A stretch of DNA of 64,000 nt, from the NCBI RefSeq assembly GCF_948472415.1, contig NZ_OX419519.1:2480001-2544000 (forward strand), read 5' to 3'. The position numbers and the translations under genes were made by a program. Origin of the DNA: Kitasatospora fiedleri (lineage in GTDB: Bacteria > Actinomycetota > Actinomycetes > Streptomycetales > Streptomycetaceae). How positions within the stretch are numbered: the first letter of the stretch is position 1; each line of letters begins with the position of its first letter. This document shows, one piece after another, positions 38,467 through 47,340 of this stretch. Under the pieces are notes generated by a model, which did not search any database, was not told the DNA's origin, and was given only the letters and a program-made list of their open reading frames with translations.

Positions 38467-39795
38467 CTAGGAGGCGGCCTCCTCGGCCCGCTCCTCGCTC
38501 TCCTCGGCGACCCGCACCGGGGTGGCCACCACGGTGCCGATCCGGTTGCGGCGCCCGGCCGAGCTCTCCGCGGTCAGGCCGATCGCGGCCAGCCCGCTGC
38601 CCTCCGGCACCGGCACCTCGCACGAGGAGCCCGGGATCGGCACCCGGCCCAGGCACTTGGCCAGCAGCCCGCCGACGGTCTCCACGTCCTCGTCGTCCAG
38701 CTCGATGCCGAACAGCTCGCCGAGGTCCTCCACGGTGAGCCGGGCGGTGATCCGGTACGAGCCGTCGCCGAGGTCCTCGACCGGGGCGATCTCCCGGTCG
38801 TACTCGTCGGTGATCTCGCCGACGATCTCCTCCAGGATGTCCTCGATGGTGACCAGCCCGGCGGTGCCGCCGTACTCGTCGATCACGATCGCCACGTGCG
38901 AGCGCATCTGCTGCATCTCGCGCAGCAGGTCGGCGGCCGGCTTGGAGTCGGGGACGAAGACCGCCGGGCGCATCACCGAGTCGACCTGCTCGGACTCGGC
39001 GTCCCGGTTGATGTGGGTGCGGCGCACCAGGTCCTTGAGGTAGACGATGCCGACCACGTCGTCCTCGTTGTCGCCGACCACCGGAATCCGCGAGAAGCCG
39101 GAGCGCAGCGCCAGGGTCAGGGTCTGCCGGACGGTCTTGTGCCGCTCGATCATCACCAGGTCGGTGCGCGGCACCATCACCTCGCGCACGATGGTGTCGC
39201 CCAGCTCGAAGACCGAGTGCACCATCCGGCGCTCCTCGTCCTCGATCAGGTCGTCCTTCTCGGCCAGGTCGACCAGGGCCCGCAGCTCGGCCTCGGAGGC
39301 GAACGGGCCCTCCTTGTAGCCCTTGCCGGGGGTCAGCGCGTTGCCCAGCAGGATCAGCAGCCGCGGGATCGGCCCGAGGATCCTGGCCAGCGGCAGCAGC
39401 ACCCAGGAGGCCGCGGTGACGGTGCTCAGCGGGTGCTGGCGGCCGATCGTGCGCGGGGAGACCCCGACCGCCACGAAGGACACCAGCACCATCACGCCGA
39501 ACGCCACCAGCACGGCCTGCCAGGTCTGCTGGAAGCCGCGCACGCAGACCACGGTGACCAGCACCGCGGCGGCCATCTCGCAGGCCACCCGGATCAGCGT
39601 CGCCAGGTTCAGGTAGCGGATGCTGTCCGAGGCCAGGGTCAGCAGCCGGCCGGAGCCGCGCCGCCCGGAGCGGACCGCCTCCTCGGCGCGGAACCGGGAG
39701 ATCCGGGAGATCCCCGCCTCGGCGCACGCGGCCAGCCAGCCGAGCACCACCAGCAGCAGGGCCCCGATCAGGAAGCTCGTACTCTCACCACTCAC
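38467..39795 (-). CDS. CNNM/CorC-family transporter-like membrane protein with CBS domains
   Basis: A 442-residue hemolysin-C/CorC-type protein. Residues 1-160 form the CNNM membrane domain (FLIGALLLVVLGWLAACAEA, AAAVLVTVVCVRGF, VLVAFGVMVLVSFVAVGV), followed by SEAELRALVDLAEKDDLIED, two CBS domains (VREVMVPRTDLVMIE; SVMRPAVFVPDSKPAADLLR with DEYGGTAGLVTIEDILEEIV) and a C-terminal CorC/HlyC domain (YRITARLTVEDLGELFGIEL; GGLLAKCLGRVP). Family members are linked to magnesium export. Located 13 bp after ybeY in the phoH-ybeY order that is widely conserved. Confidence 0.93.
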   Translation of the reverse strand: MSGESTSFLIGALLLVVLGWLAACAEAGISRISRFRAEEAVRSGRRGSGRLLTLASDSIRYLNLATLIRVACEMAAAVLVTVVCVRGFQQTWQAVLVAFGVMVLVSFVAVGVSPRTIGRQHPLSTVTAASWVLLPLARILGPIPRLLILLGNALTPGKGYKEGPFASEAELRALVDLAEKDDLIEDEERRMVHSVFELGDTIVREVMVPRTDLVMIERHKTVRQTLTLALRSGFSRIPVVGDNEDDVVGIVYLKDLVRRTHINRDAESEQVDSVMRPAVFVPDSKPAADLLREMQQMRSHVAIVIDEYGGTAGLVTIEDILEEIVGEITDEYDREIAPVEDLGDGSYRITARLTVEDLGELFGIELDDEDVETVGGLLAKCLGRVPIPGSSCEVPVPEGSGLAAIGLTAESSAGRRNRIGTVVATPVRVAEESEERAEEAAS

Positions 39796-39808
39796 AGCGG
39801 GCCGGCCC

Positions 39809-40303
39809 TCAGTGGACGGTCGGCGCGGGCGACAGGCCGGACAGGCCGCGGCCGGCCCGCCAGTCGTCCAGGATGCGCTTCTGCAGCGCGAACATCTCGC
39901 GCTCCTCGTCGGGCTCCTCGTGGTCGTAGCCGAGCACGTGCAGCACCCCGTGGACGGTGAGCAGCTGCAGCTCCTCGTCCATCGAGTGCTTGGTGGGGGC
40001 GGCCAGGCCCTGCTCCTTCGCCACCTCGGGGCAGAGCACGATGTCGCCGAGCAGGCCCTCCGGCAGGTCCTCGCCCTCCTTGCCCGGACGCAGCTCGTCC
40101 ATCGGGAAGGACATCACGTCGGTCGGTCCTGGCAGGTCCATCCACTGGACGTGCAGCTCCGCCATCGACTCGCTGTCGTAGAGGATCACGGAGAGCTCGG
40201 ACTGCGGATGGATCCGCATCTGGTCGAGGGCGTAGCGGGCGACGTCGAGGATGGACTCCTCGTCGACGTCCCACCCGGACTCGTTGGCGATGTCGATCGA
40301 CAT
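39809..40303 (-). CDS. ybeY: rRNA maturation endoribonuclease YbeY
   Basis: A 164-residue zinc-dependent endoribonuclease involved in 16S rRNA 3'-end maturation and ribosome quality control. Zinc motif [13 protein letters not shown] (H-x3-H-x5-H), preceded by [19 protein letters not shown] and [13 protein letters not shown], all diagnostic. Length normal with a short C-terminal extension. Lies between phoH (14 bp upstream) and the CorC-like gene. Confidence 0.96.
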   Translation of the reverse strand: MSIDIANESGWDVDEESILDVARYALDQMRIHPQSELSVILYDSESMAELHVQWMDLPGPTDVMSFPMDELRPGKEGEDLPEGLLGDIVLCPEVAKEQGLAAPTKHSMDEELQLLTVHGVLHVLGYDHEEPDEEREMFALQKRILDDWRAGRGLSGLSPAPTVH

Positions 40304-40317
40304 GGAGGGCTCAGTAC

Positions 40318-41421
40318 TCAGCTTTCGGTGCGATGGGACTGGCGGGGTGCCCGGGCACCCCGCCGCGGGGCGGGTTTGCGGTCGCCGGACTCCTCGGCCT
40401 CCTGCCGGGCGTCCCAGCGTTCGTACGCATCCACGATGCGGCCGACCAGCTTGTGCCGCACCACGTCGGTGCTGGTCAGCACCGAGAAGTGGATGTCGGG
40501 CACGTCGGCGAGGATCTCCTGGACGACCTTGAGGCCGGAGCGGGTGCCGCCCGGCAGGTCGATCTGGCTGGTGTCGCCGGTCACGACCACCCGGGAGTTG
40601 AAGCCCAGGCGGGTCAGGAACATCTTCATCTGCTCGGGCGAGGTGTTCTGCGCCTCGTCGAGGATGATGAAGGCGTCGTTCAGGGTGCGTCCGCGCATGT
40701 ACGCCAGCGGGGCCACCTCGATGGTGCCGGCCGCCATCAGCCGGGGGATCGAGTCCGGGTCCATCATGTCGTGCAGCGCGTCGTACAGCGGGCGCAGGTA
40801 CGGGTCGATCTTCTCGTAGAGGGTGCCGGGCAGGAAGCCCAGCCGCTCCCCCGCCTCGACGGCCGGCCGGGTCAGGATGATCCGGTTGACCTCCTTGGCC
40901 TGCAGCGCCTGGACGGCCTTGGCCATCGCCAGGTAGGTCTTGCCGGTGCCGGCCGGGCCGAGGCCGAAGACGATGGTGTGCTTGTCGATCGCCTCGACGT
41001 AGCGCTGCTGGTTGACCGTCTTGGGGCGGATGGTGCGGCCCCGGTTGGACAGGATGTTCGCCGTGAACACCTCGGACGGGGCCGGGCTGGCCGGGTCCTC
41101 GGCGGCACTCCTGAGCATGGTGATGGAGCGCTCCACGGCGTCCTCCGTCAGGGGTTGGCCGGTGCGCAGCACCAGCATCATCTCGGTGAAGAGCTGCTTG
41201 ACGAGCGCGACCTCGGCGGGCGAGCCGGTGGCCGTCACCTCGTTTCCGCGGACGTGGATGTCGGCACCCGGGAAGCCCTGCTCGATCACCCGCAGGAGCG
41301 AGTCGGCGGCACCCAGCAGGGTGACCATCGGGTGCTTCTCCGGAATGACGATCCGGGTGCTGGTGGACGCCTCGTCGGGGCGCCGCTGTCCGTCGGTTCG
41401 GGTCTGCGGTGTGTCAGTCAT
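40318..41421 (-). CDS. phoH: PhoH-like ATPase
   Basis: A 367-residue cytoplasmic P-loop ATPase of the PhoH/PhoL group, linked to RNA metabolism. N-terminal small domain ([37 protein letters not shown]) then the ATPase core: [20 protein letters not shown], Walker [29 protein letters not shown], Walker [12 protein letters not shown] and sensor [16 protein letters not shown]-terminus is Arg/Pro-rich. ATG 41421. First gene of phoH-ybeY-corC-like series. Confidence 0.96.
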   Translation of the reverse strand: MTDTPQTRTDGQRRPDEASTSTRIVIPEKHPMVTLLGAADSLLRVIEQGFPGADIHVRGNEVTATGSPAEVALVKQLFTEMMLVLRTGQPLTEDAVERSITMLRSAAEDPASPAPSEVFTANILSNRGRTIRPKTVNQQRYVEAIDKHTIVFGLGPAGTGKTYLAMAKAVQALQAKEVNRIILTRPAVEAGERLGFLPGTLYEKIDPYLRPLYDALHDMMDPDSIPRLMAAGTIEVAPLAYMRGRTLNDAFIILDEAQNTSPEQMKMFLTRLGFNSRVVVTGDTSQIDLPGGTRSGLKVVQEILADVPDIHFSVLTSTDVVRHKLVGRIVDAYERWDARQEAEESGDRKPAPRRGARAPRQSHRTES

Positions 41422-41592
41422 GGGTCGGCGCTGCGGCCTGCCTCATCCCAATCCGTCGTGTCGTGTGGCTCGGGCTCTCCGGGTCACCAGGGTACGCCGC
41501 GCGGGTGTTCGCCGGAGCGGCGCGGCGGCTTCGATGGTGGGGTCTTTCGCCCCGATGTGCGAACGGTTTTCCGCGCCTCGGGGGCCGGGGGC

Positions 41593-41610
41593 GGCCGACC
41601 GCGGTCGGCC
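41593..41610. terminator. 18-bp palindrome after rnz
   Basis: GGCCGACCGCGGTCGGCC, perfectly self-complementary, 38 bp past the rnz stop and inside a very G-rich stretch; could act as rnz terminator upstream of phoH. Confidence 0.5.
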
Positions 41611-41647
41611 GGGGCCGGGCGGCGGCCGACGGTCGACGGCGCGGCGG

Positions 41648-42565
41648 TCAACGGCGCGGCGGGACGGGGACCCGGGCCAGGTCCTCGGCGACCACGATCT
41701 CGCCGTCGAAGTGCCGGGCGGCCTCGGCGAGGTGCCCGGCCAGGTCGGGGTAGCGCTGCGAGAAGTGGGTGAGCACCAGTCGCCGCACCCCGGCCGCGGC
41801 GGCCACCCGGGCGGCCTGGGCGGCGGTCAGGTGGCCGTGCTCCTCGGCGAGCGCGGCGTCCTGGTCGAGGAAGGTCGACTCGATCACCAACAGGTCGGCG
41901 CCCTCGGCGAGTTCGGCCACGCCGTCGCAGAGCCGGGTGTCCATCACGAACGCGAACCGCTGTCCGGGCCGGACCTCGCCGACCTGCTCCACGGTCACCG
42001 TCCGCCCGTCCACCTCGACCCGGCCCTCGCGCTGGAGCACGCCCACCGCGGGGCCCCGCAGGCCGAGTTCGCGCAGCCGCTCGGGCCGCAGCCGGAGGCC
42101 GTCCGGCTCGGTCAGCCGGTAGCCGAACGACTCCACGGGGTGCGAGAGCCGCACCGCCTCCAGCGCGAACGGCGCGCCCGGCGCGGGGAGCGGGCCTGAG
42201 CCGGCGATCGGGTGCTCGCGGATCTCGGCCGTCGGGTGGTAGGCGCTGGCGTGCCGCAGCCGCTCGAAGAACACCTGCCCGGACGCCGGGTAGTACGCGT
42301 CCACCGGGTGCGGCACCCGGTCCAGGTTGATCCGCTGCACCACCCCGGGCAGGCCCAGGCAGTGGTCGCCGTGGAAGTGCGAGACCGCGATCCGGGTGAT
42401 CCCGGTGGCGCTCGCCCCGGCCAGCAGCATCTGCCGCTGGGTGCCCTCCCCCGGGTCGAACAGCAGCCCCTCGCCGTCCCACCGCAGCAGGTACCCGTTG
42501 TGGTTGCGGTGCCGGGTCGGCACCTGGCTGGCGGTGCCCAGGACGACGAGCTCACGCTGCGACAA
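41648..42565 (-). CDS. rnz: ribonuclease Z
   Basis: A 305-residue metallo-beta-lactamase-fold tRNA 3'-processing endonuclease. Metal motif [14 protein letters not shown] (H-x-H-x-D-H), [32 protein letters not shown] (metal Asp), EESTFLD-like [10 protein letters not shown], and [13 protein letters not shown] with [10 protein letters not shown] (last His). Start TTG 42565 is in frame and 3 bp past the HIT gene stop, so translation is probably coupled to the HIT gene; no ATG or GTG gives the conserved [14 protein letters not shown]-terminus. Confidence 0.93.
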   Translation of the reverse strand: MSQRELVVLGTASQVPTRHRNHNGYLLRWDGEGLLFDPGEGTQRQMLLAGASATGITRIAVSHFHGDHCLGLPGVVQRINLDRVPHPVDAYYPASGQVFFERLRHASAYHPTAEIREHPIAGSGPLPAPGAPFALEAVRLSHPVESFGYRLTEPDGLRLRPERLRELGLRGPAVGVLQREGRVEVDGRTVTVEQVGEVRPGQRFAFVMDTRLCDGVAELAEGADLLVIESTFLDQDAALAEEHGHLTAAQAARVAAAAGVRRLVLTHFSQRYPDLAGHLAEAARHFDGEIVVAEDLARVPVPPRR

Positions 42566-42568
42566 CGC

Positions 42569-42922
42569 TCAGACCAGTCCCTCGGTGAGCGGCTTCCCGC
42601 CCAGCACGTGCACGTGCGCGTGGAAGACCGTCTGCCCGGCCTCCGCACCGGTGTTGAAGATCAGCCGGTACGACTCCAGGCCCTCGCCGCGCGCCGCCTC
42701 GCCCGCCTCGGTGAGCAGCTCGGCCGCGATCAGCGGCTCGGCGGCGGCGAGTTCGGCCGCGTTCGAGTGGTGCACCCGCGGGATCACCAGCAGGTGCGTG
42801 GGCGCCTGCGGGCTGATGTCCCGGAACGTCAGCGTCCGTTCGGTCCTGCGCACCACGGTCGCCGGGATGTCCCCCGACGCGATCTTGCAGAACACACAGC
42901 CCGCCTGCGGTTCGCCGGCCAT
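42569..42922 (-). CDS. HIT-family nucleotide hydrolase
   Basis: A 117-residue Hint-type protein with CVFCKIASGDIPATVV (Cys residues of the Hint zinc site), HLLVIPRVHHSN and the histidine triad HAHVHVLGGKPL. Such enzymes hydrolyse nucleoside phosphoramidates and aminoacyl-AMPs. ATG 42922. Operon with rnz, 3 bp downstream. Confidence 0.95.
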   Translation of the reverse strand: MAGEPQAGCVFCKIASGDIPATVVRRTERTLTFRDISPQAPTHLLVIPRVHHSNAAELAAAEPLIAAELLTEAGEAARGEGLESYRLIFNTGAEAGQTVFHAHVHVLGGKPLTEGLV

Positions 42923-43171
42923 CTCCCGCGCTCCTCACCTGGATTCGTCACTGGTGCCACGACCTTACAGCGGTCGGCGCACCACGATCCGGTAGGTCCG
43001 GTGTTCGCGGTGGTCCTCGTCGAAGTCCCCGCAGGAGCTCCGGCAGTCGTCGACCGTCAGCTCGGTGCCGGAAGGGCGTCCCGGGGGACCGGCCGCCGGG
43101 CGGGCGGCCGGTCGTTCGCCGACGGAACGCCCCCCGGGGCCGGTCAGTCCGGGCCGGTCAGTCCGGGCCGG
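42923..43171. other. short region after the tricorn gene with an unassigned coding-like frame
   Basis: On the minus strand, in the same frame as the tricorn gene but after its stop, an open frame runs to TAA at 42965. Its last third looks like protein with strong GC3 (GTELTVDDCRSSCGDFDED, then HRTYRIVVRRPL), but no ATG/GTG start precedes it. Possibly a gene remnant or a small gene with a damaged start. Confidence 0.4.
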
Positions 43172-43178
43172 TCAGTCC
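43137..43178. repeat. three perfect 14-bp tandem repeats across the tricorn stop codon
   Basis: GGGCCGGTCAGTCC three times (43137-43150, 43151-43164, 43165-43178). The tricorn TGA (43172-43174) lies in the last unit. Because 14 is not a multiple of 3, gain or loss of a unit would change the downstream frame but each unit supplies a TGA on the minus strand. Confidence 0.9.
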
Positions 43179-46100
43179 AGGCCGGGCGCGGTCTTGGCGG
43201 GAGTGCGGGCCAGCGACTCCAGGGCGAGCCGGACGGCGGTCTCCAACTGGGGGTCGCGGCCGGCCGCCCAGTCGTGCGGGGCGATCGGCACCTCGACGTC
43301 GGGGGTGACCCCGCGGTTCTCCAGTTGCCAGCCGTAACCCTCCAGCCAGAAGGCGTACTTGGGCTGGGTGACCAGCGTCCCGTCGACCAGCGTGTACCGG
43401 CTGTCGATGCCGATCACGCCGCCCCAGGTGCGGGTGCCGACCACCGGGCCGATGCCGAGCGCCTGGATCGCCGCGTTGACGATGTCGCCGTCGGAGCCGG
43501 AGAACTCGTCGGCCAGCGCCACCACCGGGCCGCGCGGGGCGTCGCCGGGGTAGGGGTCGGGGCGGGCCAGGTCGCGGCCGTGGTTCCAGCCGACGATCCG
43601 GCGGGCCAGCTTCTCCACGATCAGCTGGGAGGTGTGTCCGCCGCGGTTCTCCCGCAGGTCCAGCACCACGCCGTCCAGGGACATCTCGAAGCGCAGGTCG
43701 CGGTGGAGCTGCGCCCAGCCCGCGCTCTGCATGTCGGGGACGTGCAGGTAGCCGAGCCGCCCGCCGGACAGTTCGCGGACGGCGGCCCGCCGCCCGGCCA
43801 CCCAGTCGTGGTAGCGCAGCGCCTCCTCGTCGTCGAGCGGCACCACGACGGGGTGCCGCTCGCCGCCGTCCCGGCCGCTGACGGTGAGCTCGACGGGGTG
43901 GTCGGCGGTGCCGGCCAGCAGCGGGGCGGGGCCGGTGACGGGGTCGACCGGGCGGCCGTTGACGGCCAGGATCGCGTCGCCGGGGCGGATCGCCGCGCCG
44001 GGGGCGGCCAGCGGGGAGCGGGCCCGCGGGTCGGAGGACTCGCCGGGCAGCACCCGGGCGACCCGCCACACCTCGCCGTCGCGCACCAGGTCCGCGCCGA
44101 GCCGGCCCTGCTGCCGGGCCGGTTCGGTGCCGCGGCCGGGCGGCAGCACGTACGCGTGCGAGGTGCCGAGCTCGCCGACCGTCTCCCACAGCAGGTCGAC
44201 CAGGTCGGAGCGGCTGCCGACCCGCTCGACCAGCGGCCGGTAGCGGTCCAGGACGCCCGCCCAGTCGACGCCGGAGAGGTCGGCGCGCCAGAAGTTGTCG
44301 CGCATCAGGCGGCCGTTCTCGTCGAACATCTGCCGCCACTCGGCGGCCGGGTCGACGGTGACCCGGACCCGGTCGAGGTCGACCTCGGTCTCCTCGTCCT
44401 CCGCGGCCTTCTGGTCGGCGGGCACGATCCGCAGCGCGCCGTCCTCCAACACGGCCAGCCGGGTGCCGTCGCCGCTGACGCCGAAGGTGTCGACGCCGCT
44501 GAGCAGTTCCTCCGCCCGGCGCCTGCGCAGGTCGAACCGCTCCAGCGCGGTCCGGGCCGGCTCCTCGTCCAGGGAGGCGGCGCTGTCGCCGAGTTCACCG
44601 CTGAACGGGTACCTGGTCCAGAGCACCGCGTCCTTCGCGGCGCGCAGCACCCCGAACCGGCCCGCCTCCACCGGGAACGGCACGATCCGGTCGGCCAGGC
44701 CCTCCAGGTCGACCCGGGTGCTCGGCGCGGCCTCCTTCTCCCCGTCCTTGGCGTCCTCCTCCTCGCCGCCGGCCGGCCGCCCGCCGCGCCGCGGGCCGAA
44801 CGGCGACGGGGTGTCGGCGGCCAGCGTCAGCAGGTACGGGCGGGTGCCGCCGGGGAAGGACAGGTCGAAGGCGTGCTGGTCGTACACCGGGTCGAAGGCG
44901 CGCACCGAGAGGAACGCCAGGTGCTTGCCGTCCGCGGTGAAGGCCGGCGAGTAGTCGTGGAAGCGCTGCGGGGTGGCCTCGCTGACGGTGCGCGAGGTCA
45001 GGTCGGCGAGCATGACCTGCCGCAGCGACCACGGGCCGAGCACCGGCTGCGACCAGGCCAGCCACCCCGAGTCGGGGCTGAACACCAGGCCGGAGACCTC
45101 GCCGTCGCCGCTGCGCGCCAGCTCGTTGACCGCGCCGTCGCTGAGCGCCACCAGCAGCACCCGGCCGTCGTGCGAGGCCACCGCGAGCTGCCGGCCGTCC
45201 GGCGAGACCGCCAGGCCGCGGACCCGGCCGAGCCGCCCGGCCGCCAGCCGCCGGCGCTCCGCGCCCAGCACCGCCGGGGCGTACTCCAGCGCGTCCTCGC
45301 CCTCCGCGTCGGTGACCCACACCGCGCCCTGCGCGCCGTCCTCGCCGGGAACGGCCCGGGCCAGCCGGGCCCGCGCCCCCGGCGTCTCGTCCAGCACCCG
45401 GGCCGGGCCCTCCCGGTGGGTCACCCAGTGCACGGTGCCGCGCACCACCACGGCCGCGGCCCGGCCGGTGCGGTCCGGGGCGGCGCTCTCCACCTGCCCG
45501 GCGGCGGGCGTCGGGTGCGGCTGCCGCCGGGTGCGCGGCCCGGCCGTCCGGACGTCCAGCCGGCGCGCCCCGGCGCCCTCCAGGTCGTCCAGCAGCCACA
45601 GCTCGCCGGCGCTCTGCCAGATCACCCGGGTGCCGTCGGTGGACGCCTGCCGGGCGTAGAACCCGTGGTCCGCCGGGCCGTGCGCCCGCAGGTCGGAGCC
45701 GTCCGGGAGGCTGGAGTAGAGCCGTCCGACGCCCTCGTGGTCGGAGAGGAACGCGACCCGGTCGCCGACCCACATCGGGCACTCCAGCTGCCCGTCCAGC
45801 TCGGCGTGCAGGCGCTCGAACCGCGCGCCGCCGATCCACAGCTTCCCGGCCCGGCCGCCCCGGTAGCGCTTCCAGTGCGCGGCCTCCCGGTTGTGCGTGC
45901 CCAGCAGCACCCGCCCGCCGGCGGCGCCCTCCGGCACCGGTTCGAACGCCAGCGAGCCGATCGGCCCGTACGGCAGCCGGGTCGGCTCCCCGCCGTCCAG
46001 CGGCACCGCGAACGCCCAGGTCCGCCGGACGGTCTCCTGCCCCGCGGTGGTGATCGCGATCGGCCGCCCGTCCGCGCTCCACCCCACCAGCGCGGTGGAC

Positions 46101-46369
46101 GGGCTCCCCCAGTACGTCAACCGCCGGGCCGCGCCGCCCTCCACCGGTGCCACGTGCACCTCCGGCGCGCCGTCCCGGGTCGAGGTCCAGGCCAGTGACC
46201 GCCCGTCCGGGGCGAACCGCACCGCCCCCGAGGGCGCCTGGTCCGCCGTCAACCGCCAGGCCCGCCCGCCGTCGGCGGGCGCCAGCCAGACGTCGTCCTC
46301 GGCGACGAAGGCCACGGCGTCGCCGTGCAGGTGGGGGTGGCGCAGGTAGCCGCGCGTCGATTCCGTCAT
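43172..46369 (-). CDS. tricorn protease (S41 family)
   Basis: A 1065-residue cytoplasmic tricorn-type protease, which trims peptides released by the proteasome. N-terminal beta-propellers (from YLRHPHLHGDAVAFVAEDDV with repeated W-S/PDG blades to about residue 640), C1 helical region (EWRQMFDENGRLMRDNFW), PDZ domain (APGAAIRPGDAILAVNGRPV) and the S41 core: GELGTSHAYVLPPG with catalytic His, GVVLDLRENRGGHTSQL, and DEFSGSDGDIVNAAIQALG with the nucleophilic Ser. Normal length. A charged insert (GGEEEDAKDGEKEAAPS) interrupts the second propeller. ATG 46369 clear. Transcribed toward HIT-rnz. Confidence 0.95.
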   Translation of the reverse strand: MTESTRGYLRHPHLHGDAVAFVAEDDVWLAPADGGRAWRLTADQAPSGAVRFAPDGRSLAWTSTRDGAPEVHVAPVEGGAARRLTYWGSPSTALVGWSADGRPIAITTAGQETVRRTWAFAVPLDGGEPTRLPYGPIGSLAFEPVPEGAAGGRVLLGTHNREAAHWKRYRGGRAGKLWIGGARFERLHAELDGQLECPMWVGDRVAFLSDHEGVGRLYSSLPDGSDLRAHGPADHGFYARQASTDGTRVIWQSAGELWLLDDLEGAGARRLDVRTAGPRTRRQPHPTPAAGQVESAAPDRTGRAAAVVVRGTVHWVTHREGPARVLDETPGARARLARAVPGEDGAQGAVWVTDAEGEDALEYAPAVLGAERRRLAAGRLGRVRGLAVSPDGRQLAVASHDGRVLLVALSDGAVNELARSGDGEVSGLVFSPDSGWLAWSQPVLGPWSLRQVMLADLTSRTVSEATPQRFHDYSPAFTADGKHLAFLSVRAFDPVYDQHAFDLSFPGGTRPYLLTLAADTPSPFGPRRGGRPAGGEEEDAKDGEKEAAPSTRVDLEGLADRIVPFPVEAGRFGVLRAAKDAVLWTRYPFSGELGDSAASLDEEPARTALERFDLRRRRAEELLSGVDTFGVSGDGTRLAVLEDGALRIVPADQKAAEDEETEVDLDRVRVTVDPAAEWRQMFDENGRLMRDNFWRADLSGVDWAGVLDRYRPLVERVGSRSDLVDLLWETVGELGTSHAYVLPPGRGTEPARQQGRLGADLVRDGEVWRVARVLPGESSDPRARSPLAAPGAAIRPGDAILAVNGRPVDPVTGPAPLLAGTADHPVELTVSGRDGGERHPVVVPLDDEEALRYHDWVAGRRAAVRELSGGRLGYLHVPDMQSAGWAQLHRDLRFEMSLDGVVLDLRENRGGHTSQLIVEKLARRIVGWNHGRDLARPDPYPGDAPRGPVVALADEFSGSDGDIVNAAIQALGIGPVVGTRTWGGVIGIDSRYTLVDGTLVTQPKYAFWLEGYGWQLENRGVTPDVEVPIAPHDWAAGRDPQLETAVRLALESLARTPAKTAPGLD

Positions 46370-46480
46370 CCTGCCACCCTAGGCGGCGCGGCTCACGGAT
46401 CGTCAGAGGTTGCGGGAGCCCGCGACCGGCGGCCGGGGCGGCGCGTCCCGGCTCCCGGCGCCGGGTCCGAGGGAACGGGT

Positions 46481-47224
46481 CTACCCCCAGCGGCCGGTGC
46501 GGCCGAGCAGCAGGGAGCCGGCGGCGACGCCCGCCGTGGAGGTGCGCAGCACGGAGGGGCCCAGCCGGTACGGCGCGGCGCCGGCCTCGGCGAAGGCGGC
46601 GAGCTCGTCCGGGGAGACGCCCCCCTCGGGTCCGACCACCAGGACGATCTCGCCCCCGGCCGGGAGCTGCGCGGTGGCGAGCGGCAGCGCGCCCTCCTCG
46701 TGCAGGACGGCCGCGAAGTCCGCGGCGGCGAGCAGCGGCAGCAGCTGCCGGGTGGTCACCGGGTCGCCGACCTCGGGGAAGCGCAGCCGGCGCGACTGCT
46801 TGCCGGCCTCGCGGGCGGTGGCCCGCCACTTGGCGAGCGCCTTGGCGCCGCGCTCGCCCTTCCACTGGGTGATGCAGCGGGCGGCGGCCCAGGGCACGAC
46901 CGCGTCGACGCCGGCCTCGGTCATGGTCTCGACGGCGAGCTCGCCGCGGTCGCCCTTGGGCAGCGCCTGGACGACGGTGATCCGGGGCGCGGGGGCGGGC
47001 TCGTCGCGGACGGCGGTGACCAGGACGTCGAGGGCGTCCTTGCCGTGCAGCGCGGCGACGGTGCCGTCCGCGCCGCGGCCGCGCCCGTCGGCGAGGGTGA
47101 GCACCTCGCCGGGCTCCAGGCGCTTGACGGCGACGGCGTGCCGGCCCTCGGGGCCGTCCAGCCGGACGGTGGCGCCGGGGGCGGCCCCGGTCAGGTCGTC
47201 GACGACGAACACCGGTGCGGTCAT
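46481..47224 (-). CDS. rsmE: 16S rRNA (uracil-1498-N3)-methyltransferase
   Basis: A 247-residue SPOUT-class methyltransferase that methylates U1498 of 16S rRNA with SAM. N-terminal PUA-like domain (PVFVVDDLTGAAPGATVRLD, GRHAVAVKRLEPGEVLTLAD), SPOUT knot with VVQALPKGDRGELAVETMTE, EAGKQSRRLRFPEV, IVLVVGPEGGVSPDELAAF and LRTSTAGVAAGSLLLG. ATG 47224; in-frame sequence upstream runs through a terminator and is not coding. Separated from dnaJ by two hairpins. Confidence 0.95.
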   Translation of the reverse strand: MTAPVFVVDDLTGAAPGATVRLDGPEGRHAVAVKRLEPGEVLTLADGRGRGADGTVAALHGKDALDVLVTAVRDEPAPAPRITVVQALPKGDRGELAVETMTEAGVDAVVPWAAARCITQWKGERGAKALAKWRATAREAGKQSRRLRFPEVGDPVTTRQLLPLLAAADFAAVLHEEGALPLATAQLPAGGEIVLVVGPEGGVSPDELAAFAEAGAAPYRLGPSVLRTSTAGVAAGSLLLGRTGRWG

Positions 47225-47264
47225 CGGTACAGCAGCCCTCTCAGCAGTGGGTCGTCCGGCGGAA

Positions 47265-47309
47265 CGGGCCGGGAGCGGCGAGGTCCTCGACCTCGCCGCT
47301 CCCGGCCCG
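47265..47309 (-). terminator. 21-bp perfect-stem terminator between dnaJ and rsmE
   Basis: 47265-47285 pairs without mismatch to 47289-47309, 3-nt loop. One of the longest perfect stems in the window, 32 bp past the dnaJ stop. Confidence 0.85.
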
Positions 47310-47313
47310 GGAG

Positions 47314-47335
47314 GCCCCTCCGGTGCGGGAGGGGC
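47314..47335 (-). terminator. first hairpin after dnaJ
   Basis: 8-bp stem GCCCCTCC/GGAGGGGC with 6-nt loop, directly after the dnaJ stop and in series with 47265-47309. Confidence 0.6.
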
Positions 47336-47340
47336 GGGTC

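Noticed and set aside
42212..46198. Plus-strand open frame of 1328 codons opposite rnz, HIT and tricorn genes
   Set aside because: Antisense shadow produced by high GC; no domain content and it spans three real minus-strand genes.
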